A stretch of DNA of 52,711 nucleotides. Origin: an uncultured Eubacteriales bacterium (GTDB taxonomy: Bacteria > Bacillota > Clostridia > Oscillospirales > Acutalibacteraceae). Location: the NCBI GenBank assembly GCA_948968885.1, contig CAREUR010000003.1, positions 7,087-59,797 on the forward strand, written 5' to 3'. This document shows positions 35,499 through 43,861 of this stretch, piece by piece. A model generated the notes under the pieces. It was not told the origin of the DNA, searched no databases, and saw nothing but the letters and a program-made list of their open reading frames with translations. Position 1 is the first letter of the stretch; each line of letters starts with the position of its first letter. The position numbers and the translations under genes were made by a program.

Positions 35499-36275
35499 TT
35501 ATATGTAAAGAATAAATTTGTCCTGTTTAATTTTAAAAAACAGCAATCCCAAAATCAGCGTCCCGAGGGCGATTGCCGCACAGATTAAATTTTCTTCAAA
35601 TCCCGGCACCGTGTTATACATCAGCACGTCTCTAAAGTACTGCACATAATGAAACATCGGGTTCAGGCTCATTATGGACTTTATTTTGTCGCTTAAAATC
35701 TCTTGCGGGTAAACTATTGGCGTAAAATATGTCCACGCCGTTAAAAGCACCGAATATAGGTGAATTATGTCCCTAAAAAACACGCTAAGCGCCGATAAAA
35801 TCATGCTAATGCCGATGGCAAAGACCAAAGTGTAAAACACCGGAACCGGAAACAGCAAAGCAGTCCAATAAACCGGATACCCCAAAATCACGTACATAAT
35901 GGCAACCGCGATCATCGAAAAAAGAAAATTTATAAAGCCAAACAGACATTTTTCGAGCGGAAAAATATACTTAGGTATGTAAACTTTTTTAATAAGGCTG
36001 CTAGCCCCCAAAATAGACATCATGGCGCTGTTGGTAGTCTCCGAAAGCATGTTAAACAAAGTCGAACCCGTCAAATAATAAATCGGAAAATTTGCAACGC
36101 TAAACTTGAATATATTTGAAAAAACAGCTGAAATAACAATCATCATCAGCAAAGGGTTCAAAACGCTCCACAATATTCCCAAAATCGACCGTCGGTACTT
36201 TAACTTGATGTCTTTCATGATCAAATTTTTGAGCAGATATTTATATTTTTTAAAGGTTTCTATATGTGCTAGCAA
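35499..36275 (-). CDS. Polysaccharide/teichoic-acid ABC exporter, permease subunit
   Basis: 258-residue ABC-2 type permease of the Wzm/TagG group with about six transmembrane segments. The N-terminal cytoplasmic stretch (LKYRRSILGILWSVLNP) and the late LNPMFHYVQYFRD segment are family hallmarks. The TTG start lies five bases after GGAGAGG. Its ATPase partner follows 56 bases downstream. Together they flip a lipid-linked wall polymer or capsule glycan across the membrane. Confidence 0.88.
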   Translation of the reverse strand: MLAHIETFKKYKYLLKNLIMKDIKLKYRRSILGILWSVLNPLLMMIVISAVFSNIFKFSVANFPIYYLTGSTLFNMLSETTNSAMMSILGASSLIKKVYIPKYIFPLEKCLFGFINFLFSMIAVAIMYVILGYPVYWTALLFPVPVFYTLVFAIGISMILSALSVFFRDIIHLYSVLLTAWTYFTPIVYPQEILSDKIKSIMSLNPMFHYVQYFRDVLMYNTVPGFEENLICAAIALGTLILGLLFFKIKQDKFILYI

Positions 36276-36314
36276 AAGAGCCTCTCCTCACCACTAATTC
36301 TAGATTTTGTAATA

Positions 36315-36343
36315 ATTATATCACAACTTTCATAAACTTAAAA
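36315..36343 (-). promoter_or_regulatory. Promoter of the ABC exporter genes
   Basis: On the minus strand: TATAAT (36320-36315) with TGA before it (extended -10). The -35 position (TTTTAA, 36343-36338) is weak. Confidence 0.5.
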
Positions 36344-36431
36344 GACCAAAAATCGAAGATAAAGTTCTTTATATTTTTCTAAGAAAGAATTAACATAAAC
36401 CACGATAAAACCTTTAAGGATGGTAAAAACA

Positions 36432-37700
36432 ATGATAAAAATAAAGAACAAACCCATGCTTATTTCGATTCTCTTTTTAGTTGCGGCGCTGATTTTGTCT
36501 ACATATGTAAAATCAAAATCCCGCGAGAACAACGCAGACGCTGCGATTAACACGGAGCTTTCTGCTCAAACTGTCTCTGCCAACTTAAATCACAACAAGA
36601 GCGAGACAAAGATGGTCGCAGTCTGGGTGCCGTTTATGTCGCTAAACATGAAGGGAACGGATTATAGCAAGGCCGCATTTAAGGCTAAATTTGACGAAAT
36701 AATCAACACAGCTTTAAATCACGGAATAAACACGCTGATTGTCCATGTGCGTCCGTTTGCCGATGCGCTTTACCCTTCAAAAATTTATCCGCATTCGCAC
36801 TTGTTAACCGAAGAGCAAGGCAAAAACCCAGGCTTTGACGCGCTTAAGTACATGATAGAAGCTGCCCACCAAGCCGGGATGCAGTTTCACGCCTGGATAA
36901 ACCCCTTTCGGATCCAAGTTAACGGCAATCCACCTTCGTTATGTGGAACAAATCCTTATTATACCTTAAAAAACGACGAGAGCAATCCCGCAGATATAGT
37001 CATGGAGAGCGGCAATGACAAATTTTTAAATCCTGGTTACGAAAAGGTCCGCAAGCTCATTATAGATGGCGTAAAAGAGATTTTAACAAATTACCCCGAG
37101 GTCGACGGCATCCAGTTTGACGATTATTTTTACCCAGAAAACGACTTTGAATGCGATAAGGTTTGTTACCAGAATTACTGCAGCATTCCGGGTAATACTC
37201 AGCCGTTTTCTCAGCAAGAATGGCGCTTTGCAAACGTCAACTCGCTTATTGCCGGCGTGTATAGTGCGATTAAAAGCATCAATCCAGGTGTTGTTTTCGG
37301 CATCTCCCCTTCTGGCAACCTGGCTTACAACGCAAAAATCGGTGCGGACATCGCAACCTGGTGCAAAACGCCCGGCTACATCGACTACATCTGCCCGCAA
37401 ATATATTTTAGCCTCGACCATCCCACGCTTCCCTTTGAAACGGCCACGAAGCACTTCAAGGACCTGCAAAAGCACGATAAGCTGAAGACTTATTTTGGTC
37501 TAGCGCTATACAAGGCCGGTAGCGAGACCGCAGACTCGGGCACCTGGCAAAGTCACGATGATATCTTGCAGCGGGAATATAATCTTTGCAAAAACCTTGG
37601 CTGCGACGGCGTTATGCTGTATTCTGTTGAATCCTTCAATGACGAAAACGCCGCAAGAGAGATAGCCAACCTAACTCCCTGCTTTAAAAGGCTAGACTAG
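36432..37700 (+). CDS. GHL10 (DUF187) family glycosidase-like exported protein
   Basis: 422 residues. An N-terminal signal anchor (about 9-25) and a short linker lead to a TIM-barrel-like domain of the glycosyl-hydrolase-like 10 family. Recognisable blocks are AVWVPFMSLNM, GINTLIVHVRPFADALYPS, FHAWINPFRI, VDGIQFDDYFYP and FGISPSGN. Acidic residues in QFDDYFYP are the likely catalytic centre. Related YngK/DigH proteins act on peptidoglycan glycans, so a cell-wall role outside the membrane is likely. I start at the ATG 8 bases after AAGGATGG. The stop codon overlaps that of the convergent mtaB. Confidence 0.85.
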   Translation: MIKIKNKPMLISILFLVAALILSTYVKSKSRENNADAAINTELSAQTVSANLNHNKSETKMVAVWVPFMSLNMKGTDYSKAAFKAKFDEIINTALNHGINTLIVHVRPFADALYPSKIYPHSHLLTEEQGKNPGFDALKYMIEAAHQAGMQFHAWINPFRIQVNGNPPSLCGTNPYYTLKNDESNPADIVMESGNDKFLNPGYEKVRKLIIDGVKEILTNYPEVDGIQFDDYFYPENDFECDKVCYQNYCSIPGNTQPFSQQEWRFANVNSLIAGVYSAIKSINPGVVFGISPSGNLAYNAKIGADIATWCKTPGYIDYICPQIYFSLDHPTLPFETATKHFKDLQKHDKLKTYFGLALYKAGSETADSGTWQSHDDILQREYNLCKNLGCDGVMLYSVESFNDENAAREIANLTPCFKRLD

Positions 37701-39019
37701 CTCTCAATAAACTCTCCAACACAATAGTCCGCTTCGGCCTTTATTAGCTTTGTCAAAACTATTTTCGAGTGAAAATCTAAGCCTGGCGTGGCGGAGGCCG
37801 CCCCAGCCATCACTGGCGTATAATTTCTTGTGTGTCCGTGCCAAAAGCCCTTGATATCGCGTGTTTCGTATAGCACGGGCTCTGTTTTTTCTATTTGAGA
37901 ATTAAAAAATTCGCGGCGCGCGCACTCTGTTGCCGCTATCATGGCTTTGCTCCTACTTTTCTTGACGTCCGGGTCAACTTGATTTGCAAACCCAGTCGCT
38001 CTGGTGCCCGCCCTTTTGGAGTATGCAAAAACGTGGACTTTGGCGAAGCCGACCTTCTGCACAAAGCTTAACGATTCCTCAAACTCCTCATCGGTTTCTC
38101 CGGCAAATCCGACCATTACATCTGTGGTTATTGCTGCGTTTTCGAAGCTTTCTCTCAGCCTTTTTACCACCAAATAGTAATCCGCTGCGGTATAGGTTCG
38201 ATTCATCCGCTTTAAAGTCGCATCACACCCGCTTTGAAGTGACAAATGAAACTGTGGGCACAGCTTTTTTTGCGCAGATAATCTCAAAATTACGGCTTCG
38301 TCCATTTGATCTGGCTCCAGCGACCCTAGACGGACTCTTTCTATCCCATCAACGCTGCAAGCCGTCTCAACCGCGTCGCACAGCGTTAGACCGACATCTT
38401 TGCCATACGCAGAGAGATTTATCCCCACCAGCACGACCTCTTTGTAGCCCTTTTGGGCGAGATTTTTCACCTCAGCAGAGATCTCATCTATCGGCTTAGA
38501 CCTCACCCGCCCCCTGGCGTAAGGAATTATGCAGTATGAGCAAAAATTGTCGCAGCCGTCCTCGATTTTTAAAAAAGCCCTTGTCCTCTCGCTAAAATCG
38601 CTTATTATGGCGTTTTCAAACTTCGGATTTTTCGCGTCAAAAGCCTTTACCGCCACTATTTTATTTTTCGTTTTTAGAAATTCTAGCACGTGCGTCAAAA
38701 TATCGTACTTGCACGCGTTGCCCAAGACTATGTCTGCGTCTTTAACAGTTTCTATAAAGTCTGACCGTGCCGAAAATGCTTGCGGCATGCACCCTGTGAG
38801 GACTATTACTGCGCCCGAGTTTTCTTTTCTTATTTTATGTAAGGCTTTCTTCACCTTTCTGTCACTCTCCTCCGTCACCGTGCAAGAGTTCACGACCACA
38901 ACGTCGGCATCTCTTACCGACACAGCCTTAGTCCATCCCACCCGCGCAAACTTCTCCCAAATCGCCTGAGACTCATATTGATTCACCTTGCACCCAAAAG
39001 TTACTATAAAAATTTTCAT
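37697..39019 (-). CDS. mtaB: tRNA t6A37 methylthiotransferase MtaB
   Basis: 440-residue radical SAM methylthiotransferase that converts t6A37 to ms2t6A37 in ANN-decoding tRNAs. The N-terminal cysteines are in FGCKVNQYES, NSCTVTEESD and TGCMPQ. The radical SAM motif CDNFCSYC is at about residues 155-162, and a C-terminal TRAM-like region follows. The FGCKVNQ motif separates it from MiaB (YGCQQN). The ATG follows AAAGGAG. It uses the t6A made by the Tsa proteins, two of which are encoded in this window. Confidence 0.93.
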   Translation of the reverse strand: MKIFIVTFGCKVNQYESQAIWEKFARVGWTKAVSVRDADVVVVNSCTVTEESDRKVKKALHKIRKENSGAVIVLTGCMPQAFSARSDFIETVKDADIVLGNACKYDILTHVLEFLKTKNKIVAVKAFDAKNPKFENAIISDFSERTRAFLKIEDGCDNFCSYCIIPYARGRVRSKPIDEISAEVKNLAQKGYKEVVLVGINLSAYGKDVGLTLCDAVETACSVDGIERVRLGSLEPDQMDEAVILRLSAQKKLCPQFHLSLQSGCDATLKRMNRTYTAADYYLVVKRLRESFENAAITTDVMVGFAGETDEEFEESLSFVQKVGFAKVHVFAYSKRAGTRATGFANQVDPDVKKSRSKAMIAATECARREFFNSQIEKTEPVLYETRDIKGFWHGHTRNYTPVMAGAASATPGLDFHSKIVLTKLIKAEADYCVGEFIES

Positions 39020-39075
39020 GCTTTTCTCCTTTTTTTATCGCTTTTTAAGAAATTTGAATTTTTTTGTGATTTCCC

Positions 39076-39104
39076 TTGACCTATTCGGCTTATGCTGGTA
39101 CCAT
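39076..39104 (+). promoter_or_regulatory. Promoter of the HPr-like gene
   Basis: TTGACC (39076-39081), a 17-base spacer, TACCAT (39099-39104) with TGG before it. It lies 42 bases before the start codon. Confidence 0.65.
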
Positions 39105-39146
39105 ATGACTGTAACAATTCGTTGTTCGATTTTTGGGAGGGATAAG

Positions 39147-39389
39147 ATGTATAAAAAGGATATTTTATTATCTGACATTGAGGCCGTTAAAAAGTTCGTT
39201 TCTTTGGCAAATCAGTACGAGTTCCCAGTTACACTGCTGTCTGACAAATACATAATAAACGGAAAATCTATCATGGGAATCTTTGGGCTGGACTTATCGC
39301 GACCGTTGCAAATTGAAGTGGAAGATAATTGTCCAACAGAGTTTAAAGAAAGATTAAAGGAGTTTTCTGTAGCCGCTCAAGCCGTGTAG
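39147..39389 (+). CDS. HPr-like protein lacking the active-site histidine
   Basis: 80 residues resembling the PTS phosphocarrier HPr. The second half matches the regulatory region: NGKSIMGIFGLDLSRP corresponds to the HPr segment with Ser46 (KSIMGVMSL). The N-terminal GIHARPA segment with His15 is absent and replaced by LSDIEAVKKFV, so phosphotransfer is not possible. This recalls Bacillus Crh, which keeps Ser46 but not His15 and acts with CcpA; here that is inference. The ATG follows GGGAGGGAT. The gene is monocistronic, with its own promoter and terminator. Confidence 0.75.
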   Translation: MYKKDILLSDIEAVKKFVSLANQYEFPVTLLSDKYIINGKSIMGIFGLDLSRPLQIEVEDNCPTEFKERLKEFSVAAQAV

Positions 39390-39454
39390 TTTTTCTTTAA
39401 GATATTATAAATAATCAAAAATATCAACAAAATAATAAATCAACTAATTTTAAA

Positions 39455-39496
39455 AGAAGCCCTTTCTAAGCTGCAGTTTAGAGGGGTTTCTTTTTT
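39455..39496 (+). terminator. Terminator after the HPr-like gene
   Basis: A long imperfect stem (5' arm with GAAGCCC and TCTAA, 3' arm with TTAGA and GGGGTTTC) closes over GCTGCAG, then six T follow at 39491-39496. Confidence 0.75.
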
Positions 39497-39560
39497 CGAT
39501 TCGATTTATTATAGTACATTTAGAGCGAATCATCAAGCCAGCGCCCCGACACACCTGCGC

Positions 39561-39589
39561 TTGAAAAAGCTTGATAAATGTGTTATATT
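39561..39589 (+). promoter_or_regulatory. Promoter of pheST
   Basis: TTGAAA (39561-39566), a 17-base spacer, TATATT (39584-39589) with TGT before it. A GC-rich interrupted inverted repeat (CAAGC...GCGC with GCGCTTG, about 39534-39563) overlaps the -35 and could be an operator. The leader of about 110 bases is not a T-box. Confidence 0.72.
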
Positions 39590-39621
39590 TGATGTTAACG
39601 AGTGTACGCGCGATTTTATTG

Positions 39622-39652
39622 AGCTTAAGGTTAAAAATTTCTCACCAAAGCT
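39622..39652 (+). other. Leader hairpin upstream of pheS
   Basis: AGCTT-AA-GGT pairs with ACC-A-AAGCT over a 12-base loop within the pheST leader. No T-run follows, so it is not a terminator. It precedes a possible 12-codon leader ORF (39660-39698). Confidence 0.35.
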
Positions 39653-39707
39653 TGAGTTTATGCGGTTTTTATTGCGATTTGAAATTTTATTTTTATGAGG
39701 TGATTTT

Positions 39708-40727
39708 TTGCAAACGCAACTTAAAAATATTAAGGTCGAGGCTGAAAAGGAGATTGCATCGGCCAAAACGCCAAAGGATATTGAAGACGTTCGAGTAAAA
39801 TATTTGGGCAAAAAGGGCGCTCTTACTGCCATCTTAAAGCAGATGGGTGGCCTTTCTAGCGACGAGCGGCCTATTATTGGTCAGCTGGCTAATGAAGTCC
39901 GCGATTTTATCGGCGAAAGAATCAATGCTAGCATGAAAAAGATAAAAAAAGCTCGGCTGGATGAGCAACTCTCCGCAGAAAAAATTGACGTTACCTTGCC
40001 GGGCGTGCGAAAACCTTTGGGGCACAAGCACCCTCTGAGTATTGTTTTGGACGAGGTTAAGGAAATCTTTGTGGGGATGGGCTTTGACATTGTTGACGGG
40101 CCGGAGATCGAGACGGACTACTATAATTTTGAGGCTCTCAATATGCCAAAACATCACCCGGCGCGCGACACTCAGGACACTTTTTACATTGACGAGAATA
40201 CGCTGATGCGCACTCAGACTTCTTGCGTGCAGATTCGCACAATGGAAAACTCGGAGCCGCCTATTCGAATAATTTCTCCTGGCCGTGTTTACCGCTCTGA
40301 CGCCGTTGATGCGACTCATTCACCGCTCTTCCACCAAATTGAGGGCTTGGTCGTTGACCGTGGCATTACCTTTTCCGATTTAAAGGGCACGCTCGAGACT
40401 TTTTTTCAGGCGCTTTATGGCCAAGGCTGCGTTGTTCGCTTTCGGCCGCATCATTTTCCCTACACCGAGCCTTCTGCCGAGGTGGATGTGCAATGCTTTA
40501 GCTGTGGTGGGCGTGGATGTCGTCTGTGCAAGAACGAAGGCTGGATCGAAATTTTGGGATGCGGCATGGTGCATCCCGTGGTGCTTAAGAATTGCGGCAT
40601 TGACCCTGAAATTTACAGCGGGTTTGCTTTTGGTGTTGGCCTCGAAAGAATCGCGATGCGTCGCTATAACATCAACGATATGCGCCTATTTTACGAGAAT
40701 GATGTGCGATTTTTGAATCAATTCTGA
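39708..40727 (+). CDS. pheS: Phenylalanyl-tRNA synthetase alpha subunit
   Basis: 339-residue catalytic subunit of the class II (alpha-beta)2 synthetase. The N-terminal coiled coil (about 1-85) contacts tRNA. Motif 2 and the Phe pocket follow: FYIDENTLMRTQTS, SPGRVYRSDAVDATHSP, FHQIEGLVVD, and motif 3 GFAFGVGLERIAM. The TTG start lies behind a strong GAGGTGAT. pheT starts 48 bases later. The leader has its own promoter and is discussed under findings. Confidence 0.97.
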   Translation: MQTQLKNIKVEAEKEIASAKTPKDIEDVRVKYLGKKGALTAILKQMGGLSSDERPIIGQLANEVRDFIGERINASMKKIKKARLDEQLSAEKIDVTLPGVRKPLGHKHPLSIVLDEVKEIFVGMGFDIVDGPEIETDYYNFEALNMPKHHPARDTQDTFYIDENTLMRTQTSCVQIRTMENSEPPIRIISPGRVYRSDAVDATHSPLFHQIEGLVVDRGITFSDLKGTLETFFQALYGQGCVVRFRPHHFPYTEPSAEVDVQCFSCGGRGCRLCKNEGWIEILGCGMVHPVVLKNCGIDPEIYSGFAFGVGLERIAMRRYNINDMRLFYENDVRFLNQF

Positions 40728-40775
40728 TTTTTGTCAGTTTTTGATGACTTTAACTTTAACTTTAAGGTGGTTTTT

Positions 40776-43160
40776 ATGAATCTTTCTATGAAGTGGCTAA
40801 AAGATTTTGTTGATATAGACGTTTCTTCCAGGGAATTCGCCGAAAAAATGACCATGAGCGGCTCGAAGGTCGAGAAATACACTGTTGAGGGCGAAAAGCT
40901 GAACCGTGTCGTTGTTGGTCAGGTTTTGGCGATTGACCCGCATCCCAACGCGGATAAGCTTGTTGTCTGCAAGGTGAACGTGGGTGCTGGAGAGCCTGTG
41001 CAGATTGTCACTGGGGCTAAAAATCTAACTGTGAACGACATTGTGCCGGTCGCTTTGGATGGCTCAACTTTAACGGACGGCACCAAAATTAAAAAGAGCA
41101 AGCTGCGCGGCGTCGAAAGCTGCGGAATGATGTGCTCTTTGGGCGAGCTTGGCCTTAGCGCTAGCGACTTTCCGCACGCAGTGGAAGATGGCATTTTTGT
41201 TTTGGATGAGCAAAATTATAGCTTGGGTCAGGATATCCGCGAGGTTATCGGGCTTGACGATGTCACGGTTGAGTTCGAGATTACGCCTAATCGTGCCGAC
41301 TGCCTCTCTGTTATCGGACTTGCCCGTGAAGTCGCCGCTACCTTCGATAAAAAGTTGACTCTTCACACGCCGGAAGTGAAGGCCCGCGATAATGGCAGTG
41401 CCCACGCCGATTTTTCCGTGACCGTGGCGGAAAAAAGTCTGTGTCCGTTTTATAGCGCCAGGGTTGTGCGTAACGTGAAGATTGCGCCGTCTCCCCGCTT
41501 TATTCGCGAGCGCCTGCGCGCCGCGGGGCTGCGCTCCATTAACAATATCGTTGACATCACAAATTACGTGATGCTTGAATATGGCCAGCCGATGCATGCT
41601 TTTGACTTGCATCGTATTGATGGCAGCCAGATTATCGCCCGGAAGGCGAACAACGGGGAGAAAATTGTCACTCTTGACGGCATTGATCGCAAGTTGAGCG
41701 AAAATAATCTTGTTATTGCGGACGCCAAAAAGCCGATTGCTCTGGCCGGCGTCATGGGTGGCGAGTTTAGCTCTGTTGCTGGCGACACAACCGATATCGT
41801 GCTGGAGTCTGCCATCTTTGATCCTATCGCTGTTCGGAAGGCTTCTAAAGAGCAAAATTTGCACACGGATTCGAGCTTTCGGTTTGAAAAAGGGCTTGAT
41901 AAAAATAATTGCATTCCGGCTTTAAATCGGGCCTGCGAGCTGATTGAACTTTTGGGCGCGGGTGAAGTTTGCTCACAATTTTTTGCTGTTGATAGCACTG
42001 ACAGCCACGTTACTAAAATCTCATTTGACCCTGATTTTATCAATAGTTTTTTGAATATAAATTTGTCTCGCGACGAGATGATCAGTATTCTTTCTAAGCT
42101 TGAGTGCGAAGTTGTTGATGGCGAGGTTGTTGTGCCTAGCTTTCGGCCGGACTTAAAGATAAAGAACGACATTGCAGAGGAGATTGCGAGGTTTTATGGT
42201 TACAATAAGATAGTCTCTACGCCGCTTCGCGGAAGTCACTATGGCAAATATACCGATAGACAGCGGTTTGATCAGAAAATTAGTGCTACTATGAGGGCTC
42301 TGGGTGCTAGCGAAATCACAACTTACTCTTTTGTTAGCCCGCGGGAATATGATAAAATCTTGCTCCCGGATGATCATCCGCTTAGGAAGTCAGTCGTGAT
42401 CTCAAATCCGCTTGGTGAGGATACCAGCTTGATGCGAACCACTGCGGTTGTTTCTATGCTGGGTGTGCTCTCTTCTAATTATAATCACAAAAACGAAACG
42501 GCTCAGCTTTTCGAAATTGCCAGGGAATACATTCCAAACGATAATGCTGCTGATTTACCAACGGAGAATCACAAGCTTATTGCGGGGTTTTATGGCTATG
42601 GCATCGATTTTTTGCATGTTAAAGGGATTTGCGAAAACTTGCTCGATAGCTTATTTATAACGGGCTACGATTTTGCCGCCTGTTCCGACGTTGCCTACTT
42701 TCACCCTGGGCGCTGTGCTCGGGTTTGTTGCAATGACACTCTTCTGGGACATGCTGCAGAGGTGCATCCGGCCGTGCTCGAGAATTATGAAATAGGCACC
42801 AGGGCCTACATCATCGAGCTGGATATTGACGCTCTGTTTGGCGCTGCGGACTTTGACATTGTCTATAAGCCGATTCCGAAATTTGCTGCGGTTAATCGAG
42901 ATCTGGCCCTGATTTGCGACAAATGCACTCCTGTTGGCGATGTTAAAAAGATTATAGAAAGCTCGGCGGGTAGGCTCTTAGAAAAGGTCACGATTTTTGA
43001 TGTTTACGAAGGCAAGCAAATTCCTAAAGACAAAAAAAGCGTCGCGATTAACGTTTCTTTGCAGTCCGAGAGCGCTACTTTGACCGAGGAGCAAATAAAT
43101 TCTGCGATTAAAAAAATTATTAAGGCCTTTGAAGCCCAGAATATCACGCTTCGTTCTTGA
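40776..43160 (+). CDS. pheT: Phenylalanyl-tRNA synthetase beta subunit
   Basis: 794 residues, normal length. Domains in order are an OB-fold tRNA-binding domain (about 40-150, DPHPNADKLVVCKV), the B3/B4 editing domain, the B5 DNA-binding-like domain, the inactive catalytic-like core, and a C-terminal FDX-ACB anticodon-binding domain (KFAAVNRDLALI). It edits Tyr-tRNA(Phe) and holds the alpha subunit. The ATG follows AAGGTGG; the open frame 15 codons upstream has no signals. It is co-transcribed with pheS. Confidence 0.97.
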   Translation: MNLSMKWLKDFVDIDVSSREFAEKMTMSGSKVEKYTVEGEKLNRVVVGQVLAIDPHPNADKLVVCKVNVGAGEPVQIVTGAKNLTVNDIVPVALDGSTLTDGTKIKKSKLRGVESCGMMCSLGELGLSASDFPHAVEDGIFVLDEQNYSLGQDIREVIGLDDVTVEFEITPNRADCLSVIGLAREVAATFDKKLTLHTPEVKARDNGSAHADFSVTVAEKSLCPFYSARVVRNVKIAPSPRFIRERLRAAGLRSINNIVDITNYVMLEYGQPMHAFDLHRIDGSQIIARKANNGEKIVTLDGIDRKLSENNLVIADAKKPIALAGVMGGEFSSVAGDTTDIVLESAIFDPIAVRKASKEQNLHTDSSFRFEKGLDKNNCIPALNRACELIELLGAGEVCSQFFAVDSTDSHVTKISFDPDFINSFLNINLSRDEMISILSKLECEVVDGEVVVPSFRPDLKIKNDIAEEIARFYGYNKIVSTPLRGSHYGKYTDRQRFDQKISATMRALGASEITTYSFVSPREYDKILLPDDHPLRKSVVISNPLGEDTSLMRTTAVVSMLGVLSSNYNHKNETAQLFEIAREYIPNDNAADLPTENHKLIAGFYGYGIDFLHVKGICENLLDSLFITGYDFAACSDVAYFHPGRCARVCCNDTLLGHAAEVHPAVLENYEIGTRAYIIELDIDALFGAADFDIVYKPIPKFAAVNRDLALICDKCTPVGDVKKIIESSAGRLLEKVTIFDVYEGKQIPKDKKSVAINVSLQSESATLTEEQINSAIKKIIKAFEAQNITLRS

Positions 43161-43178
43161 CCTTTTTGTAAATGCTGC

Positions 43179-43207
43179 TTGAAATTTTTGAGGATTTGGT
43201 GTATAAT
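43179..43207 (+). promoter_or_regulatory. Promoter of ireB
   Basis: TTGAAA (43179-43184), a 17-base spacer, TATAAT (43202-43207). It lies 32 bases before the ireB start codon. Confidence 0.78.
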
Positions 43208-43238
43208 TATTGTATCGTGCAGGTGAGGGGGCGCTTTT

Positions 43239-43487
43239 ATGCTGGATAAGACGATGACGTTTTCTGTTGACGAAAGTAAAGATGAGTTTATTAAACACAC
43301 GCTGAATGTCGTTTATGAGGCGTTGAAGCAAAAGGGATACAACCCCGTCAATCAAATTGTCGGCTATATTTTGTCGCAGGACCCGACCTACATTACTACG
43401 TATAATAATGCGCGCAGCCTCATTTGCAAAGTAGACCGGGATGACCTTTTGAAGGCCTTGGTTAAAAATTATTTGAATATTAATTAG
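43239..43487 (+). CDS. ireB: IreB family regulatory protein (DUF965/UPF0297)
   Basis: 82-residue protein of the IreB family. In Enterococcus, IreB is phosphorylated by the PASTA kinase IreK and controls cephalosporin resistance. Family blocks are TMTFSVDE near the N-terminus, VYEALKQKGYNPVNQIVGYILSQDPTYI split over the middle, and YNNARSLI. The usual downstream neighbour ruvX/yrrK is missing, and the usual upstream alaS is replaced by pheT. It is followed 48 bases later by a small unknown gene. Confidence 0.92.
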   Translation: MLDKTMTFSVDESKDEFIKHTLNVVYEALKQKGYNPVNQIVGYILSQDPTYITTYNNARSLICKVDRDDLLKALVKNYLNIN

Positions 43488-43535
43488 AGTTTAGATGTCT
43501 TAATTGTAAATTACTTGTGGTTTGGAGGAATTAAT

Positions 43536-43838
43536 TTGCCCAAAAAAGGTGCTGTAGATCTTAAAACCGCTGTATATAAAAATAAGCCCTTGGTCCGTTG
43601 CGGCAATGTTCTTTATTACGGCAATATTTCTGATGAATACGTTATTAAGCTGGATGTTTTAGATAGTAAAACGTTGTTTAATGGCGACGCAGCTAGCAAA
43701 GTTTCTGTGCAACTTTTGAGCACTGACCCGGATCTTAGTCCTCGCAAAAAGATCATTAAAAAATGTGAAAAAGAAGGCTTGTATGAAGCTTTGGACATTG
43801 CCGACGTTTGGCTGTGCAAGGCTTTGGGTGAAGATTAG
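43536..43838 (+). CDS. Unrecognised 100-residue protein downstream of ireB
   Basis: I do not recognise this family. The TTG start follows a strong GGAGGA by 5 bases. The protein begins LPKKGAVDLKTAVYKNKPLVRCG, has beta-rich segments (VLYYGNISDEYVIKLDVL; KVSVQLLST), then a helical C-terminal half (PRKKIIKKCEKEGLYEALDIADVWLCKAL). It has no signal peptide or membrane segment, so it is cytoplasmic. Codon use and ribosome binding site look like its neighbours, so the gene is real. It is probably co-transcribed with ireB and is closed by a terminator. Confidence 0.75.
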   Translation: MPKKGAVDLKTAVYKNKPLVRCGNVLYYGNISDEYVIKLDVLDSKTLFNGDAASKVSVQLLSTDPDLSPRKKIIKKCEKEGLYEALDIADVWLCKALGED

Positions 43839-43861
43839 TTTAATTAACTTGATAAAACAAA

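Noticed and set aside
39590..39707. T-box or classical attenuator before pheS
   Set aside because: There is no conserved T-box sequence and no terminator hairpin with a T-run between promoter and start. Only a weak leader-peptide possibility remains and is listed as a low-interest finding.
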